Assembly (NCBI RefSeq): GCF_001982615.1
Contig: NZ_MLCO01000188.1
Span: 1 to 44,997, forward strand
From: Teichococcus deserti
GTDB lineage: Bacteria > Pseudomonadota > Alphaproteobacteria > Acetobacterales > Acetobacteraceae
DNA: 44,997 bases
Reading direction: 5' to 3'
A program made the position numbers and the translations under genes. The stretch's first letter is position 1; the number at the start of each line of letters is the position of its first letter. The notes beneath the pieces were generated by a model. It was given only the letters and a program-made list of their open reading frames with translations. It did not search any database and had not been told where the DNA came from. Positions 23,761 to 31,505 of this stretch are shown one piece after another.

Positions 23761-25248
23761 ATGATCCTTCAAGCCCAGGGGCTGGCGCTGGCGCCGCTCT
23801 TCGACGGGTTGAGCCTTTCGCTGGCCGCCGGCGACCGGCTGGGGCTGGTCGCCATCAACGGCGCCGGCAAGTCCTCCCTGCTGCGCTGCCTGGCCGGGCA
23901 GCAGGCGCCGACCGCCGGACGGCTGACGCTGGCCCGCGGCGCCACGGCGCTGCTGGTGCCGCAGGAGCTGCCTGAGATCCTGGCCGGGCTGACCCTGGCC
24001 GAGGCGCTGCGCCGCGCCATCCCGCCCGCCGAGCGCGCCGCCGGCGCCTGGCGCGCCGAGGCCATGCTGGAGGAGCTCGAGGCGCCCGCGGCGCTGCGCG
24101 AGACGGTGCTGGGCCAGCTCAGCGGCGGCTGGCAGCGGCTGGCGCTGCTGGGGCGCGGCTTCCTGGCCGACCCGGCGCTGCTGCTGCTGGACGAGCCGAC
24201 CAACCATCTGGACCTGGCGCGGATCGACCTGCTGGCGCGCTGGGCCACCGCCCCCGGCGCGCCGGCCCTGGTCGTCGCCAGCCATGACCGCTTCTTCCTC
24301 CATGAATGCTGTCCGCGGACCCTCTTCCTGCGGCCGGCCGATTCCTTCCTGGCCCCGGCGCCCTATGGCCGCGCCGTCGGGCTGCTGGCCGAACGCGAGG
24401 AGGCCCAGGCCGGCCGGGCGGCGCGCGCCGCCGGCGAGGCCGACCGCCTGCGCCGCTCCGCCGCCGAGCTGAAGAATGTCGGCGTCAACCGGCGCAGCGA
24501 CGCGGCGCTGCGGAAATCGGCGCAGCTCGGCAGGCGGGCCGCGGCCGTCGAGGCCTCGGCGCCGCCGCCCGCCGCGGCGCCGCGGGCCGGGACGATCCGC
24601 CTGGCCGCCGGCGCGCTGCATGCCAGGCGGCTGCTGACCGTCGAGGACCAGTGGGTCGCCGCCCCCGACGGAAGGCGCCTGTTCCGCAGCGGGACGCTGG
24701 CCATCGGCGCCGGCGAGCGGCTGGTGCTGCTCGGCGCCAATGGCAGCGGCAAGTCGAGCTTCCTGCGGCTGCTGCGCCAGGCCATCGCCACCCCGCTGCC
24801 CGGCATCACGGCGAGCGCGGCTCTGCGCCCGGGCTATCTGGACCAGGCGCTGGCGCATCTGCCGCCAGGCAGCAGTGCCGAGCGGCTGATCGCCGGCCTG
24901 ACGACGGGGGGCGACGCCGCGGCGCGGCGCCTGCTGGCCGGCGCCGGCATTCCCGTCCCGGACCAGAAGCGGGAACTGAAGACAATGTCGCCGGGGCAGC
25001 GGGCGCGGCTGGGGCTGCTGGCGCTGCGGCTGCAGCAGCCGAACTTCTTCATCCTGGACGAGCCGACCAACCACCTGGACATCCCCGGCCGCGAGGCGCT
25101 GGAGGAGGCGGTGCTGGAGGCATCGGTGCAGCAGGCCGGGGCCGCCTGCCTGATGGTCTCGCATGACCGGCACTGCATCGCGCGCCTCGGCACCCGCTTC
25201 CTGCGCATCGAGGCAGGCCGCCTTCGCGAGGTCGCCGGCCCGGACTGA
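23761..25248 (+). CDS. ABC-F family ATPase (ribosome-associated or resistance-type)
   Basis: The 495-aa soluble protein has two fused ABC domains and no membrane part. Domain 1 has Walker A INGAGKSS (about 34-41), signature LSGGW and Walker B LLLLDEPTNHLD. Domain 2 has Walker A GANGSGKSS (about 323-331), the degenerate signature MSPGQRARLGLL and Walker B FFILDEPTNHLD. Such proteins act on the ribosome as translation factors or protect it from antibiotics. The interdomain linker (about 205-275; ALRKSAQLGRRAAAVE) is Arg/Ala-rich. It is about 50 residues shorter overall than Uup/EttA proteins, closer to compact resistance-like or YheS-like forms. A possible leader ORF lies upstream, and a tandem repeat begins at its last codons. 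Confidence 0.9.
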   Translation: MILQAQGLALAPLFDGLSLSLAAGDRLGLVAINGAGKSSLLRCLAGQQAPTAGRLTLARGATALLVPQELPEILAGLTLAEALRRAIPPAERAAGAWRAEAMLEELEAPAALRETVLGQLSGGWQRLALLGRGFLADPALLLLDEPTNHLDLARIDLLARWATAPGAPALVVASHDRFFLHECCPRTLFLRPADSFLAPAPYGRAVGLLAEREEAQAGRAARAAGEADRLRRSAAELKNVGVNRRSDAALRKSAQLGRRAAAVEASAPPPAAAPRAGTIRLAAGALHARRLLTVEDQWVAAPDGRRLFRSGTLAIGAGERLVLLGANGSGKSSFLRLLRQAIATPLPGITASAALRPGYLDQALAHLPPGSSAERLIAGLTTGGDAAARRLLAGAGIPVPDQKRELKTMSPGQRARLGLLALRLQQPNFFILDEPTNHLDIPGREALEEAVLEASVQQAGAACLMVSHDRHCIARLGTRFLRIEAGRLREVAGPD

Positions 25249-25318
25249 CGGTCCCGGCTGACGGCCCAGATTGACGGGCCCGACTGACGGGCCCGACTGA
25301 AGGGCCCAACTGGCGAAG
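25241..25318. repeat. 13-bp tandem repeat, six degenerate units
   Basis: Units of consensus CCGACTGACGGGC start at 25241, 25254, 25267, 25280, 25293 and 25306. The first unit contains the ABC-F stop codon and the last ends 1 bp before the stop of the convergent SMR gene, so the array fills the whole intergenic gap. The period is not a multiple of three. Confidence 0.8.
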
Positions 25319-25319
25319 G

Positions 25320-25640
25320 TCACTGCGGGCTGGACAGCTTCATCAGCACCAGCCCGCCGACGATCAGGATCGCCGCCAGCACCCGCAGCGGCGTCAGCGC
25401 CTCGCCCAGGAACAGCACGCCGACGGTGAAGGCGCCGACCGCGCCGATGCCGGTCCAGATGGTGTAGGCGGTGCCCAGCGGCAGCACCCGCATCGACCAG
25501 GAGAGCAGGCCGAAGCTGACCAGCATGGCGGCGAAGGTGATGACGGTGGGCCACAGCCGGGTGAAGCCCTCGGACTGCTTCATGCTGAAGGCCCAGACGA
25601 CCTCGAACAACCCGGCGACGATCAACAGAAACCAGGCCAT
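25320..25640 (-). CDS. SMR-family exporter, Gdx/SugE-like (guanidinium type)
   Basis: The 106-aa protein has four membrane helices and forms antiparallel dimers in the inner membrane. The Gdx subgroup is indicated by WFLLIVAGLFEVVWAFSMKQSEGFTRLWPT, where Glu13 is the central proton/substrate residue, and by AYTIWTGIGAVGAFTVGVLFLGEALTPLR. Quaternary-ammonium-type EmrE proteins usually have AYAIWSGLG instead. It would export guanidinium in exchange for protons. AAGGAGG lies 5 nt before the ATG. A GC-rich hairpin with an ACGG loop lies just upstream and could be part of a guanidine-sensing leader. Confidence 0.9.
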   Translation of the reverse strand: MAWFLLIVAGLFEVVWAFSMKQSEGFTRLWPTVITFAAMLVSFGLLSWSMRVLPLGTAYTIWTGIGAVGAFTVGVLFLGEALTPLRVLAAILIVGGLVLMKLSSPQ

Positions 25641-25664
25641 GGCGGCCTCCTTGCAGAAGAACCG

Positions 25665-25678
25665 CCGGGCCGTCCCGG
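25665..25678 (-). promoter_or_regulatory. ACGG-loop hairpin in the SMR leader
   Basis: On the minus strand CCGGG-ACGG-CCCGG forms a perfect 5-bp stem with an ACGG loop, ending 24 nt before the ATG. Guanidine-II (mini-ykkC) riboswitches are built of two such hairpins with ACGR loops. The second expected hairpin is only approximate here (loop CCACGT at about 25702-25707). Tentative. Confidence 0.3.
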
Positions 25679-25819
25679 ACTTCGACCCTGATGGGGGGAG
25701 GACGTGGCCTCGCCCCTCCCTCTCAGCATGCGGGGGGTTCAGGGGTCAAGCCGCGTCCCCCGTTGCCTTTCGCGGGGCGCCTGTCAGGAATACCGCGGAG
25801 AAACGGCGAGGCGCGGATC

Positions 25820-27076
25820 ATGAGCGAGAGCGTGGCACCCAACCTGATCGCGGCGGTGGACGAGGCGCGGCAATGGGACCGGCTGATGCAGATGGCGAAG
25901 CTCGGCGCCATCCCCGGCGACGGCGTCAACCGCCCCTGCCTGTCGCCGCTGGACCGCGAAGCGCGCCGGCTGCTGATCGGCTGGGCCGAAGCCCTGGGCC
26001 TGGCCGTCGCCACCGACGAGCTGGGCAACCTCTTCCTGCGGCATGAGGGCAGCGACCCCGAGGCCGCTCCGGTGCTGACCGGCAGCCACATGGACAGCCA
26101 GCCCAATGGCGGCCGCTTCGACGGCATCTGGGGCGTGCTGGCGGGGCTGGAGGCGGTGCAGGCGATCCGCGAGGCCGGCCTCGCCACCCGCCGCCCGATC
26201 GAGGTCGTCGCCTGGACCAACGAGGAAGGCGGCCGCTACGCCCCTGGCTGCATGGGCAGCATGGCCTGGTCCGGCTTCGCGAAACCGGACAGCTGGGATG
26301 CGGTGGTCGATCCTGACGGCATCCCCTTCCGCGCGGCGCTGGACGAACACCTGGCGGCCGAGGCCGACCTGCCGCGCCGGCCGCTCGGCGCCTATCGCCC
26401 GCATGCCTATGTCGAGGCGCATATCGAGCAGGGGCCGCGCCTCGAATCCGGCGGGCTCGACATCGGCGTGGTCACCGGCATCCAGGGCAGCCGCTGGTTC
26501 CTGGTCGAGATCGAGGGCAAGACCGACCATGCCGGCACCACCCCCCTGTCGCAGCGGCAGGACGCCGTGCAGGACATGGTCCGCGCCATCACTGCGCTGA
26601 ACCGGCTGATGCAGGACCCGGCCGACGTGCTGCGCTTCACCGTGGGCAAGGTCGAGGTGTTTCCCAATTCCTCGAACACGGTGGCCGACCGCGCCCGCTT
26701 CACCATCGATTTCCGCCACCCGGACAAGGATGTGCTGCTGGCCCGCGGCGCCGCCATCCCCGGCGTCATCCAGGCGGCGCTGACCTCCTGCCGCGCCACC
26801 GTGACCGAGCGCTTCTTCGCCCTGCCCGTGGAGTTCCAGCCGGAGGTGCCCGGCGCCGTCGAGCGGGCGGCGCTGGCCCAGGGGCTGAAGCCGCTGCGCA
26901 TGCCCTCGGGCGCCTTCCACGACGCGCAGTTCCTGGTGCCGCTCTGCCCCAGCGGCATGATCTTCGTCCCCTGCCGCGACGGGGTCAGCCACCACCCGTC
27001 AGAATATTCGACGCCGGAGCAGCTGGCCAAGGGAACGCGGGTGCTGGCGGCGGCACTGCTCGAGCTGGCGGCCTGA
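25820..27076 (+). CDS. Zn-dependent hydantoinase/carbamoylase-type amidohydrolase (AmaB/HyuC family)
   Basis: The 418-aa M20-family dimeric enzyme hydrolyses N-carbamoyl-amino acids, ureidoglycolate-like compounds or related amides. Two-metal motifs in order: TGSHMDSQPNGGRFDGIWGVLAGLEA, WTNEEGGRYAPGCMGS, HIEQGPRLE, GKTDHAGTTPLSQRQDA (lid), SGAFHDAQFL and CRDGVSHHPSEY. All are intact. The ATG at 25820 begins a typical N-terminus; the open frame upstream has no family similarity. The gene stands alone between a divergent SMR exporter and a convergent envelope block, so its true substrate is not shown by context. Confidence 0.92.
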   Translation: MSESVAPNLIAAVDEARQWDRLMQMAKLGAIPGDGVNRPCLSPLDREARRLLIGWAEALGLAVATDELGNLFLRHEGSDPEAAPVLTGSHMDSQPNGGRFDGIWGVLAGLEAVQAIREAGLATRRPIEVVAWTNEEGGRYAPGCMGSMAWSGFAKPDSWDAVVDPDGIPFRAALDEHLAAEADLPRRPLGAYRPHAYVEAHIEQGPRLESGGLDIGVVTGIQGSRWFLVEIEGKTDHAGTTPLSQRQDAVQDMVRAITALNRLMQDPADVLRFTVGKVEVFPNSSNTVADRARFTIDFRHPDKDVLLARGAAIPGVIQAALTSCRATVTERFFALPVEFQPEVPGAVERAALAQGLKPLRMPSGAFHDAQFLVPLCPSGMIFVPCRDGVSHHPSEYSTPEQLAKGTRVLAAALLELAA

Positions 27077-27098
27077 AAAAGGGGCCTCGCGGCCCCTT
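27076..27098 (-). terminator. Terminator between amidohydrolase and DUF882 gene
   Basis: An 8-bp stem AAGGGGCC / GGCCCCTT (27079-27086 with 27091-27098), loop TCGC, is followed on the minus strand by TTTTTC. It ends the minus-strand DUF882 transcript 5 bp past its stop and may serve the plus-strand gene too. Confidence 0.75.
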
Positions 27099-27102
27099 CC
27101 CG

Positions 27103-27702
27103 TCACCAGCGCCGCGGCGGCCCGCAGTCGAGATGGACGAAACCCTCGCGGCGGTAGAGGCCGACACCGCCCACCTGCATCTGCGCCGCCGTCCGCGCCA
27201 CGCCATAGGGGTCGCGCCCGGGCAGGCGGAAATCGGCCGCCATGCCCGACATGTGCAGCGACACGGTGGAGGCGCCGCCGCGCCGCCGCACGTTGCGGGC
27301 ATTGTGCTCTGGCGTGCGGTAGCCGCTGGAGATGACGAAGGCCTCGGTGGTCTCGAGCCGCGTCGCCACCGCGCTCAGCACGTCGAACAGCCGCGGGTCC
27401 ATCGGCGTCACCTCGGAGGCCGAGAGATCGCGGAACACCAGGTCCAGCTTGTGCAGCGCCTCGCGGTCGTAGCGGCCGTCGCGGAAATAGACGCCGTCGA
27501 AGCTGTCCTCGGTGTAGCTGCGCTCCACCTTGATGCTGCGCACCGGCGGCAGGGTGACGGCGCGCGCCGATCCCGGCACGGCGGCGCAGGCCAGCAGGCC
27601 GAGGCCCGCCGCGATCACCTCCCGCCGCCCGGCCATGGCCGGGTCGCAGCAGGGGCAGTCGCCAGCGGTGTGGCGGGGAGCGGCGAAGCGTCGGAACAGC
27701 AT
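27103..27702 (-). CDS. DUF882 / YcbK-like M15-type peptidase
   Basis: The product (about 199 aa) is exported, with a twin-arginine-like signal (AGRREVIAAGLGLLACAAVPGSARA), and carries a Peptidase_M15-type domain (about 75-198). Zinc-site motifs are SGYRTPEHNARN, SLHMSGMAADFR and FVHLDCGPPRRW, matching YcbK-like D,D-peptidases that process peptidoglycan crosslinks. A Cys-rich stretch (GDCPCCDP) before the signal is unusual. The ATG at 27702 overlaps the stop of the L,D-transpeptidase (TGATG); a GTG one codon upstream is possible. Coupled translation suggests the two act on the same cell-wall substrate. Confidence 0.88.
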   Translation of the reverse strand: MLFRRFAAPRHTAGDCPCCDPAMAGRREVIAAGLGLLACAAVPGSARAVTLPPVRSIKVERSYTEDSFDGVYFRDGRYDREALHKLDLVFRDLSASEVTPMDPRLFDVLSAVATRLETTEAFVISSGYRTPEHNARNVRRRGGASTVSLHMSGMAADFRLPGRDPYGVARTAAQMQVGGVGLYRREGFVHLDCGPPRRW

Positions 27703-29426
27703 CACTCGATCGTCGTACCCGGTGTGGCGAGGGGGGCCGCCTGGGCGCGGGCCGAGGTGCCCTCGGCGCGCACGGGCGTGGGGTTGGCGGCCGGCGTCGC
27801 GGCGCGGGCCGGCTGCGGCGTGCGGGCGGCGTCGGGGCGGGACGTGCTGCGCGCCACCGGCGTGTTGCCGCTGGCGGGCGCGGCGGGCGCCATCGCCGGC
27901 ACCGGGCGGCGCTGGTCGAGCAGGCGCTGATAGGCCGCGTCCAGCCCGTAGATGTCCTGGTGGATACGGACCCTGCCCTGCTCCACCACGACGGAACTAT
28001 AGGCCAGCCGCACCGGGATGGTGCGCGGCAGGCCGACGAAGCTGGTCTGCCGGCTGTCCAGCGCGCGCTGTGCCCGCGCCCGGTCCCAGCCGGGGACGCC
28101 GTCCAGCACCAGCTCCAGCAGCTCCATCGGCTGGCTCAGCCGGATGCAGCCGGAGGACAGCGCGCGGTCGGCGCGGCCGAAGAGATGCCGGTCCGGCGTG
28201 TCGTGCAGATAGATGTCGTCGCCATTCGGCATGACGAATTTCAGCCGCCCCAGCGCGCTGACGTCGCTGGCATCCTGCCGGACGTAGTAAGGAAAATTGC
28301 GGGCGTTCAGGCTGGACCAGTCGATGGTGGTCGGATCGACCTCCACCCGCTCGCCGCCGACGGTGGTGAACAGGCGAAAGCCCTTCTCCATCATGGCGCG
28401 CGGGTCGCGGCGGAACTTCGGCAGCAGGTCCTCGCGCGCATTGCGCTCGGGCACGCCCCAAGGCGGGTTGAACTGCACCGCCGTCATGCGCACGGCCAGC
28501 GGCGGGGTGGCGCGGGCCTGCTTGCCCACCACCACCGCCATGCTCATGGTCTGGCGGCTGCCTTCCATCACCCGCAGGCGGAATTCGGGGATATTGACCT
28601 CGATGCGGCGGCCCGGGGCCGGGGCGCCCTGGCCGCGGCGCAGGTCCATCGCCACGCGGATCTGGCCCAGCCAGGCCTCGGCCGGGCGGTTCAGCAGGCG
28701 CTGGGTGGCCGGCCCGACGCGGCCATCCGACTCCAGCGCGTTCGCCATCTGCCAGCGGCGCACCGCGGCCTCCAGCGGCGCGTCGTAGAGCGGCGCCTGC
28801 GCCATCTCCGGCGCCGCGGCGATGGCGGCGGCGAGCTCCCGGTCGTCGGCGGCGATGCGGCCGCGCAGCGCGGGGATGCGGAGGGCATCCTCCATGCCGG
28901 GGTCCAGCGTGCCGACGCCGGCGGGAATGCTGGGCCAGCCGCCGGCTTCGACGCGGGCGCGGGCGGCCTGCAGCGCCAGGCGCAGCGCCGGCATGTCGGC
29001 CGGCAGCAGGGCGGCGCGCTCGATCACCTCGGCCGGCTCGGCGCTGCCATAGAGGGCGGCCTGCCACTGCGCGACCGGCTGGGCGGTCAGGTCGCGGCGG
29101 ATGTCGGGACGGCCTGCCACCTCCTGCACCCGGCCCTGCAGCAGGTCGGTCATCGCCGCCATCGCCGAGGCGTAGAGCGCGGCGACATAGCCGTTCGGAT
29201 CGGAAGCGGCCCGGGCATCCTCGGGGATATCGTAGTAGCGCGGCGTCAGCCCGTCCGCATCCAGCGCCCGCAGCCGGGCGGCCAGCCGCAGCAGCGCCTC
29301 CCAGTTCGGCTGGGCGGTCGTCGCCGGCACCGGCGCCGCGGCCAGGGCCCGCGAGCTCAGAGCTGGCAGGCCCAGCGCCGGCAGGCCAAGGGCGATCACC
29401 AAAGCGGACAGGTCTCTGCGGCGCAT
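27702..29426 (-). CDS. L,D-transpeptidase of YcbB/LdtD type
   Basis: The 574-aa periplasmic enzyme would form 3-3 peptidoglycan crosslinks or attach proteins to the wall. It has an N-terminal signal (RRRDLSALVIALGLPALGLPALSSRALA), a helical scaffold (about 40-200), a peptidoglycan-binding motif (AAVRRWQMANALESDGRVGPATQRLLN, about 230-255) and the catalytic YkuD domain (about 290-460). The catalytic cysteine sits in RALSSGCIRLSQP, with the histidine in YLHDTPDRHLFG. A low-complexity Ala/Pro/Thr tail of about 70 residues follows the catalytic domain, unlike E. coli LdtD. The start has GGAGG 4 nt upstream. It is coupled to the downstream DUF882 gene. Confidence 0.92.
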   Translation of the reverse strand: MRRRDLSALVIALGLPALGLPALSSRALAAAPVPATTAQPNWEALLRLAARLRALDADGLTPRYYDIPEDARAASDPNGYVAALYASAMAAMTDLLQGRVQEVAGRPDIRRDLTAQPVAQWQAALYGSAEPAEVIERAALLPADMPALRLALQAARARVEAGGWPSIPAGVGTLDPGMEDALRIPALRGRIAADDRELAAAIAAAPEMAQAPLYDAPLEAAVRRWQMANALESDGRVGPATQRLLNRPAEAWLGQIRVAMDLRRGQGAPAPGRRIEVNIPEFRLRVMEGSRQTMSMAVVVGKQARATPPLAVRMTAVQFNPPWGVPERNAREDLLPKFRRDPRAMMEKGFRLFTTVGGERVEVDPTTIDWSSLNARNFPYYVRQDASDVSALGRLKFVMPNGDDIYLHDTPDRHLFGRADRALSSGCIRLSQPMELLELVLDGVPGWDRARAQRALDSRQTSFVGLPRTIPVRLAYSSVVVEQGRVRIHQDIYGLDAAYQRLLDQRRPVPAMAPAAPASGNTPVARSTSRPDAARTPQPARAATPAANPTPVRAEGTSARAQAAPLATPGTTIE

Positions 29427-29570
29427 GACGCCTCCATAACAGGGGGCCGTCCGCCCCCGCCAGTCTTGATACACCGTTGTTACGCGCCGGTGGACAGGCT
29501 TGAAAGGGTTAACGTTGCCTTTCTGAGGCGGCCAACGGAGGCTTGACGAGAGGCTCATGCTGCGGCGCAC

Positions 29571-29602
29571 AAAAAAGCCCGGCCGGCGGAACCGGCCGGG
29601 CT
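29571..29602 (-). terminator. Intrinsic terminator after yceD-like gene
   Basis: An 11-bp perfect stem (29576-29586 with 29592-29602), loop CGGAA, is followed on the minus strand by six T residues (29571-29576). It lies 5 bp past the stop of the YceD-type gene and separates it from the L,D-transpeptidase. Confidence 0.9.
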
Positions 29603-29607
29603 GACGC

Positions 29608-30147
29608 CTACGGGTCCTTCCGGCCACCCTTCAGCACGGCGAAGGGATTGGGGCGGGCCGGCGCCTCCGCTTCGGGCGCCTCCTCATCCTCCTCGAGATC
29701 GGCCTCCGGCAGCACGGCGCCGGGGGCGCGCGGATACGGATCGAGCGCCAGCGAGAGCTGCTCGGCCAGCGGCTCGCCCAGCTCGATGCTGCCGCGCTCG
29801 GTCTCGATCTCGTCCGGACCCTCCGGATCGTCGGCCGGCAGGCGCCCGGGCGGCAGGATGCGCAGGTCGACCGCCTCCTCCACCGCCTGCTCCACCGGCT
29901 CCAGCGTGACCACGCAGCTCTGCACCACATGCGCCAACAGCCGGCCGCGGCAGCGGATGGTGCCGCCGCGCTCATGCTCCAGCTGCAGCTCGACGGCGAA
30001 GTCGTGGATCGCCGGGATGTCGAAGCGCCGGGCCAGGGCCGCGCATTCGGCGGCCGTCGCGGTCCAGGCCTGGCGGCGCCCCTCGGGGCCGATGGCGCCC
30101 CAGGGCAGGGTGCGGGAGAATTCCAGGACCGGATCAGGGGTCGTCAT
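29608..30147 (-). CDS. YceD/DUF177-family protein (23S rRNA accumulation protein)
   Basis: The 179-aa cytoplasmic protein belongs to DUF177, implicated in 23S rRNA processing or stability. Family signature: GRLLAHVVQSCVVTLEPVEQAVEEAVDLRILP, with conserved Cys and the following acidic stretch. A PFAVLKGGRK end is typical. The C-terminal region holds an extra acidic run (EADLEEDEEAPEAEAP). In most bacteria rpmF, plsX and fabH follow; here a terminator comes directly after. Its ATG overlaps the stop of the bc1 chaperone gene by 4 bp, the usual alphaproteobacterial arrangement. Confidence 0.9.
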   Translation of the reverse strand: MTTPDPVLEFSRTLPWGAIGPEGRRQAWTATAAECAALARRFDIPAIHDFAVELQLEHERGGTIRCRGRLLAHVVQSCVVTLEPVEQAVEEAVDLRILPPGRLPADDPEGPDEIETERGSIELGEPLAEQLSLALDPYPRAPGAVLPEADLEEDEEAPEAEAPARPNPFAVLKGGRKDP

Positions 30148-30698
30148 GACGAAGCGTCCTCGGGGGCGGCAAAGCGGGCCTCGCCAGCCAGGAATTGGGG
30201 CATCCCCTGCTGCGCCAGCAGGGCATCCGTGGAAAAGGCCAGCGCCGCCAGGGCGACCGGCTCGGCCGCCCCCTCCGGCAGCGCGCCGCGCCAGACGTTG
30301 CGGGCCAGGGCATCGGCCAGCGCCGCGCGGTCGCCCGCCGCGAGCGGCGCCTCATAGGCCTGGGCGCGGCCGTGGAACGCCTCCCACATGGTCTTCACCC
30401 GGCGGGCGATGGACATGTCGCCCACCCCCATCTCCCGCAGGTTGAAATCCATGTCGGCGAACATGGCGTCGAACACCGCCTGCGCCAGGGCCGCGCCGCG
30501 CGCATCCGGGTCGCGGTGCAGCCGGCGGATCAGCAGCGCCACATGCAGCCCGATCAGGTCGAAGCGCCCGTCGAGCGTGTCGGGCACGCCCAGCCGCGCG
30601 AAGAAGGCCGGGTGGCGGGCGGCGCGCACGGCGGCGCCATAAAGCTCGAAGCCCGTCCGTTCATGCGGCCGGCGGCGGAACAGGCCGAACAAGGCCAT
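30144..30698 (-). CDS. Ubiquinol-cytochrome c reductase chaperone (Cbp3/UQCC1-like)
   Basis: The 184-aa protein belongs to the Ubiq_cyt_C_chap family, homologous to mitochondrial Cbp3, which helps cytochrome b maturation. Family pattern: FELYGAAVRAARHPAFFARLGVPDTLDGRFDLIGLHVALLIRRL, then FDAMFADMDFNLREMGVGDMSIARRVKTMWEAFHGRAQAY. It starts with a short amphipathic FGLFRRRPHERTG. The ATG at 30698 is used because the longer open frame upstream runs through the promoter region shared with bamE. First in a two-gene unit with yceD. Function in this organism is inferred from the family. Confidence 0.9.
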   Translation of the reverse strand: MALFGLFRRRPHERTGFELYGAAVRAARHPAFFARLGVPDTLDGRFDLIGLHVALLIRRLHRDPDARGAALAQAVFDAMFADMDFNLREMGVGDMSIARRVKTMWEAFHGRAQAYEAPLAAGDRAALADALARNVWRGALPEGAAEPVALAALAFSTDALLAQQGMPQFLAGEARFAAPEDASS

Positions 30699-30846
30699 GG
30701 TCGGAACGGCTCCCCAATGGCGGCGCATGCAGGCGCCGGTTGACCCCGGTGCGGGGCGGTGGCAATCGGGCATGCAGATGGACTGCATCCCCGCGCCGGT
30801 CAATCCGACGGCGCGCGGGGCCTGGCCAAGAGGAATCAGGGCGCCC

Positions 30847-31383
30847 GTGACCAGCGACACCAACCGAGCCAAGCTGAACCGCCGGCCGACGCGCAGCCGC
30901 GCCCGGGCGGCGCTGCTCGCCCTCGCCCTGGCGCTGCCCGCCGCCGGCTGCTCGGTCTTCGAGGCGCCGCCGGTGCAGCGCGGCAACAAGGCCGATGCCG
31001 ACCTGCTCGCCCAGCTCTCGCCCGGCGTGCAGACCCAGGCCGACGTGCAGGCGCTGCTGGGCCCGCCCAGCGCCACCGGCACCTTCGACCGCAACCACTG
31101 GTACTATATCAGCTCGACCACCCGCCTGCGCCCCGGCAGCCACGGCGCGGTCGAGAACCAGCGCGTCGTGGTCATGACCTTCGACGACGGCGGCACCCTG
31201 CGCCAGGTGCGCGAGCTCGGCGAGGGCGACATGCGGACCGATGTCGGCATGGTCGACCGCACCACGCCGGTGCCGGGCACCGAGCGCACCGTGCTGCAGG
31301 CCCTGTTCGGCAATATCGGCCGCGTCGGCGCCGGCGGGCTCACCGCCCAGGATGCCGGTCCGGGCGGCGGTCCGGGGCGGTAA
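30847..31383 (+). CDS. bamE: Outer membrane assembly lipoprotein BamE (SmpA/OmlA)
   Basis: The 178-aa lipoprotein is a subunit of the beta-barrel assembly machinery. The lipobox is LPAAGC with the lipidated cysteine at about 39. The BamE domain follows: LAQLSPGVQTQADVQALLGPPSATGTFDRNHWYYIS, then RVVVMTFDDGGTLRQVRELGEGD. The C-terminus (PGTERTVLQALFGNIGRVGAGG) is the alphaproteobacterial extension. I propose the GTG at 30847, which gives a slightly long basic n-region; a ribosome site is not obvious, and an upstream ATG is possible. It diverges from the bc1 chaperone gene across about 150 bp and ends inside a 3' repeat element. Confidence 0.9.
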   Translation: MTSDTNRAKLNRRPTRSRARAALLALALALPAAGCSVFEAPPVQRGNKADADLLAQLSPGVQTQADVQALLGPPSATGTFDRNHWYYISSTTRLRPGSHGAVENQRVVVMTFDDGGTLRQVRELGEGDMRTDVGMVDRTTPVPGTERTVLQALFGNIGRVGAGGLTAQDAGPGGGPGR

Positions 31384-31427
31384 AGGCCAGGGAATGAATT
31401 CCCCTGGACCCCTTCTTTTTCCTGTCT
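31383..31427 (+). terminator. 3' repeat/terminator element, copy B (after bamE)
   Basis: The hairpin CCAGGGAAT..ATTCCCCTGG (31387-31407, one base bulged) is followed by ACCCCTTCTTTTTCCTGTC. It starts at the bamE stop codon. Homology with copy A continues without gaps to about 31508, next to the thiL stop. No gene is seen in 31428-31505. Confidence 0.65.
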
Positions 31428-31505
31428 GAATGCCGTGCCCAGGTAAGGACTGCACCCGAGCCAGCCCAGCCCCAGCGCGACCTTCCAGGGCGCGCTGTTT
31501 TCATA

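Noticed and set aside
23632-25554. 640-codon open frame antisense to the ABC-F gene
   Set aside because: It has no recognisable motifs and mirrors the ABC-F coding frame. The plus-strand protein has complete Walker A, signature and Walker B motifs in two domains.
30740-30768. Sigma-70 promoter for bamE (TTGACC, 17 bp, CAATCG)
   Set aside because: The -35 is good, but the -10 is too poor to call with confidence in this GC-rich context.
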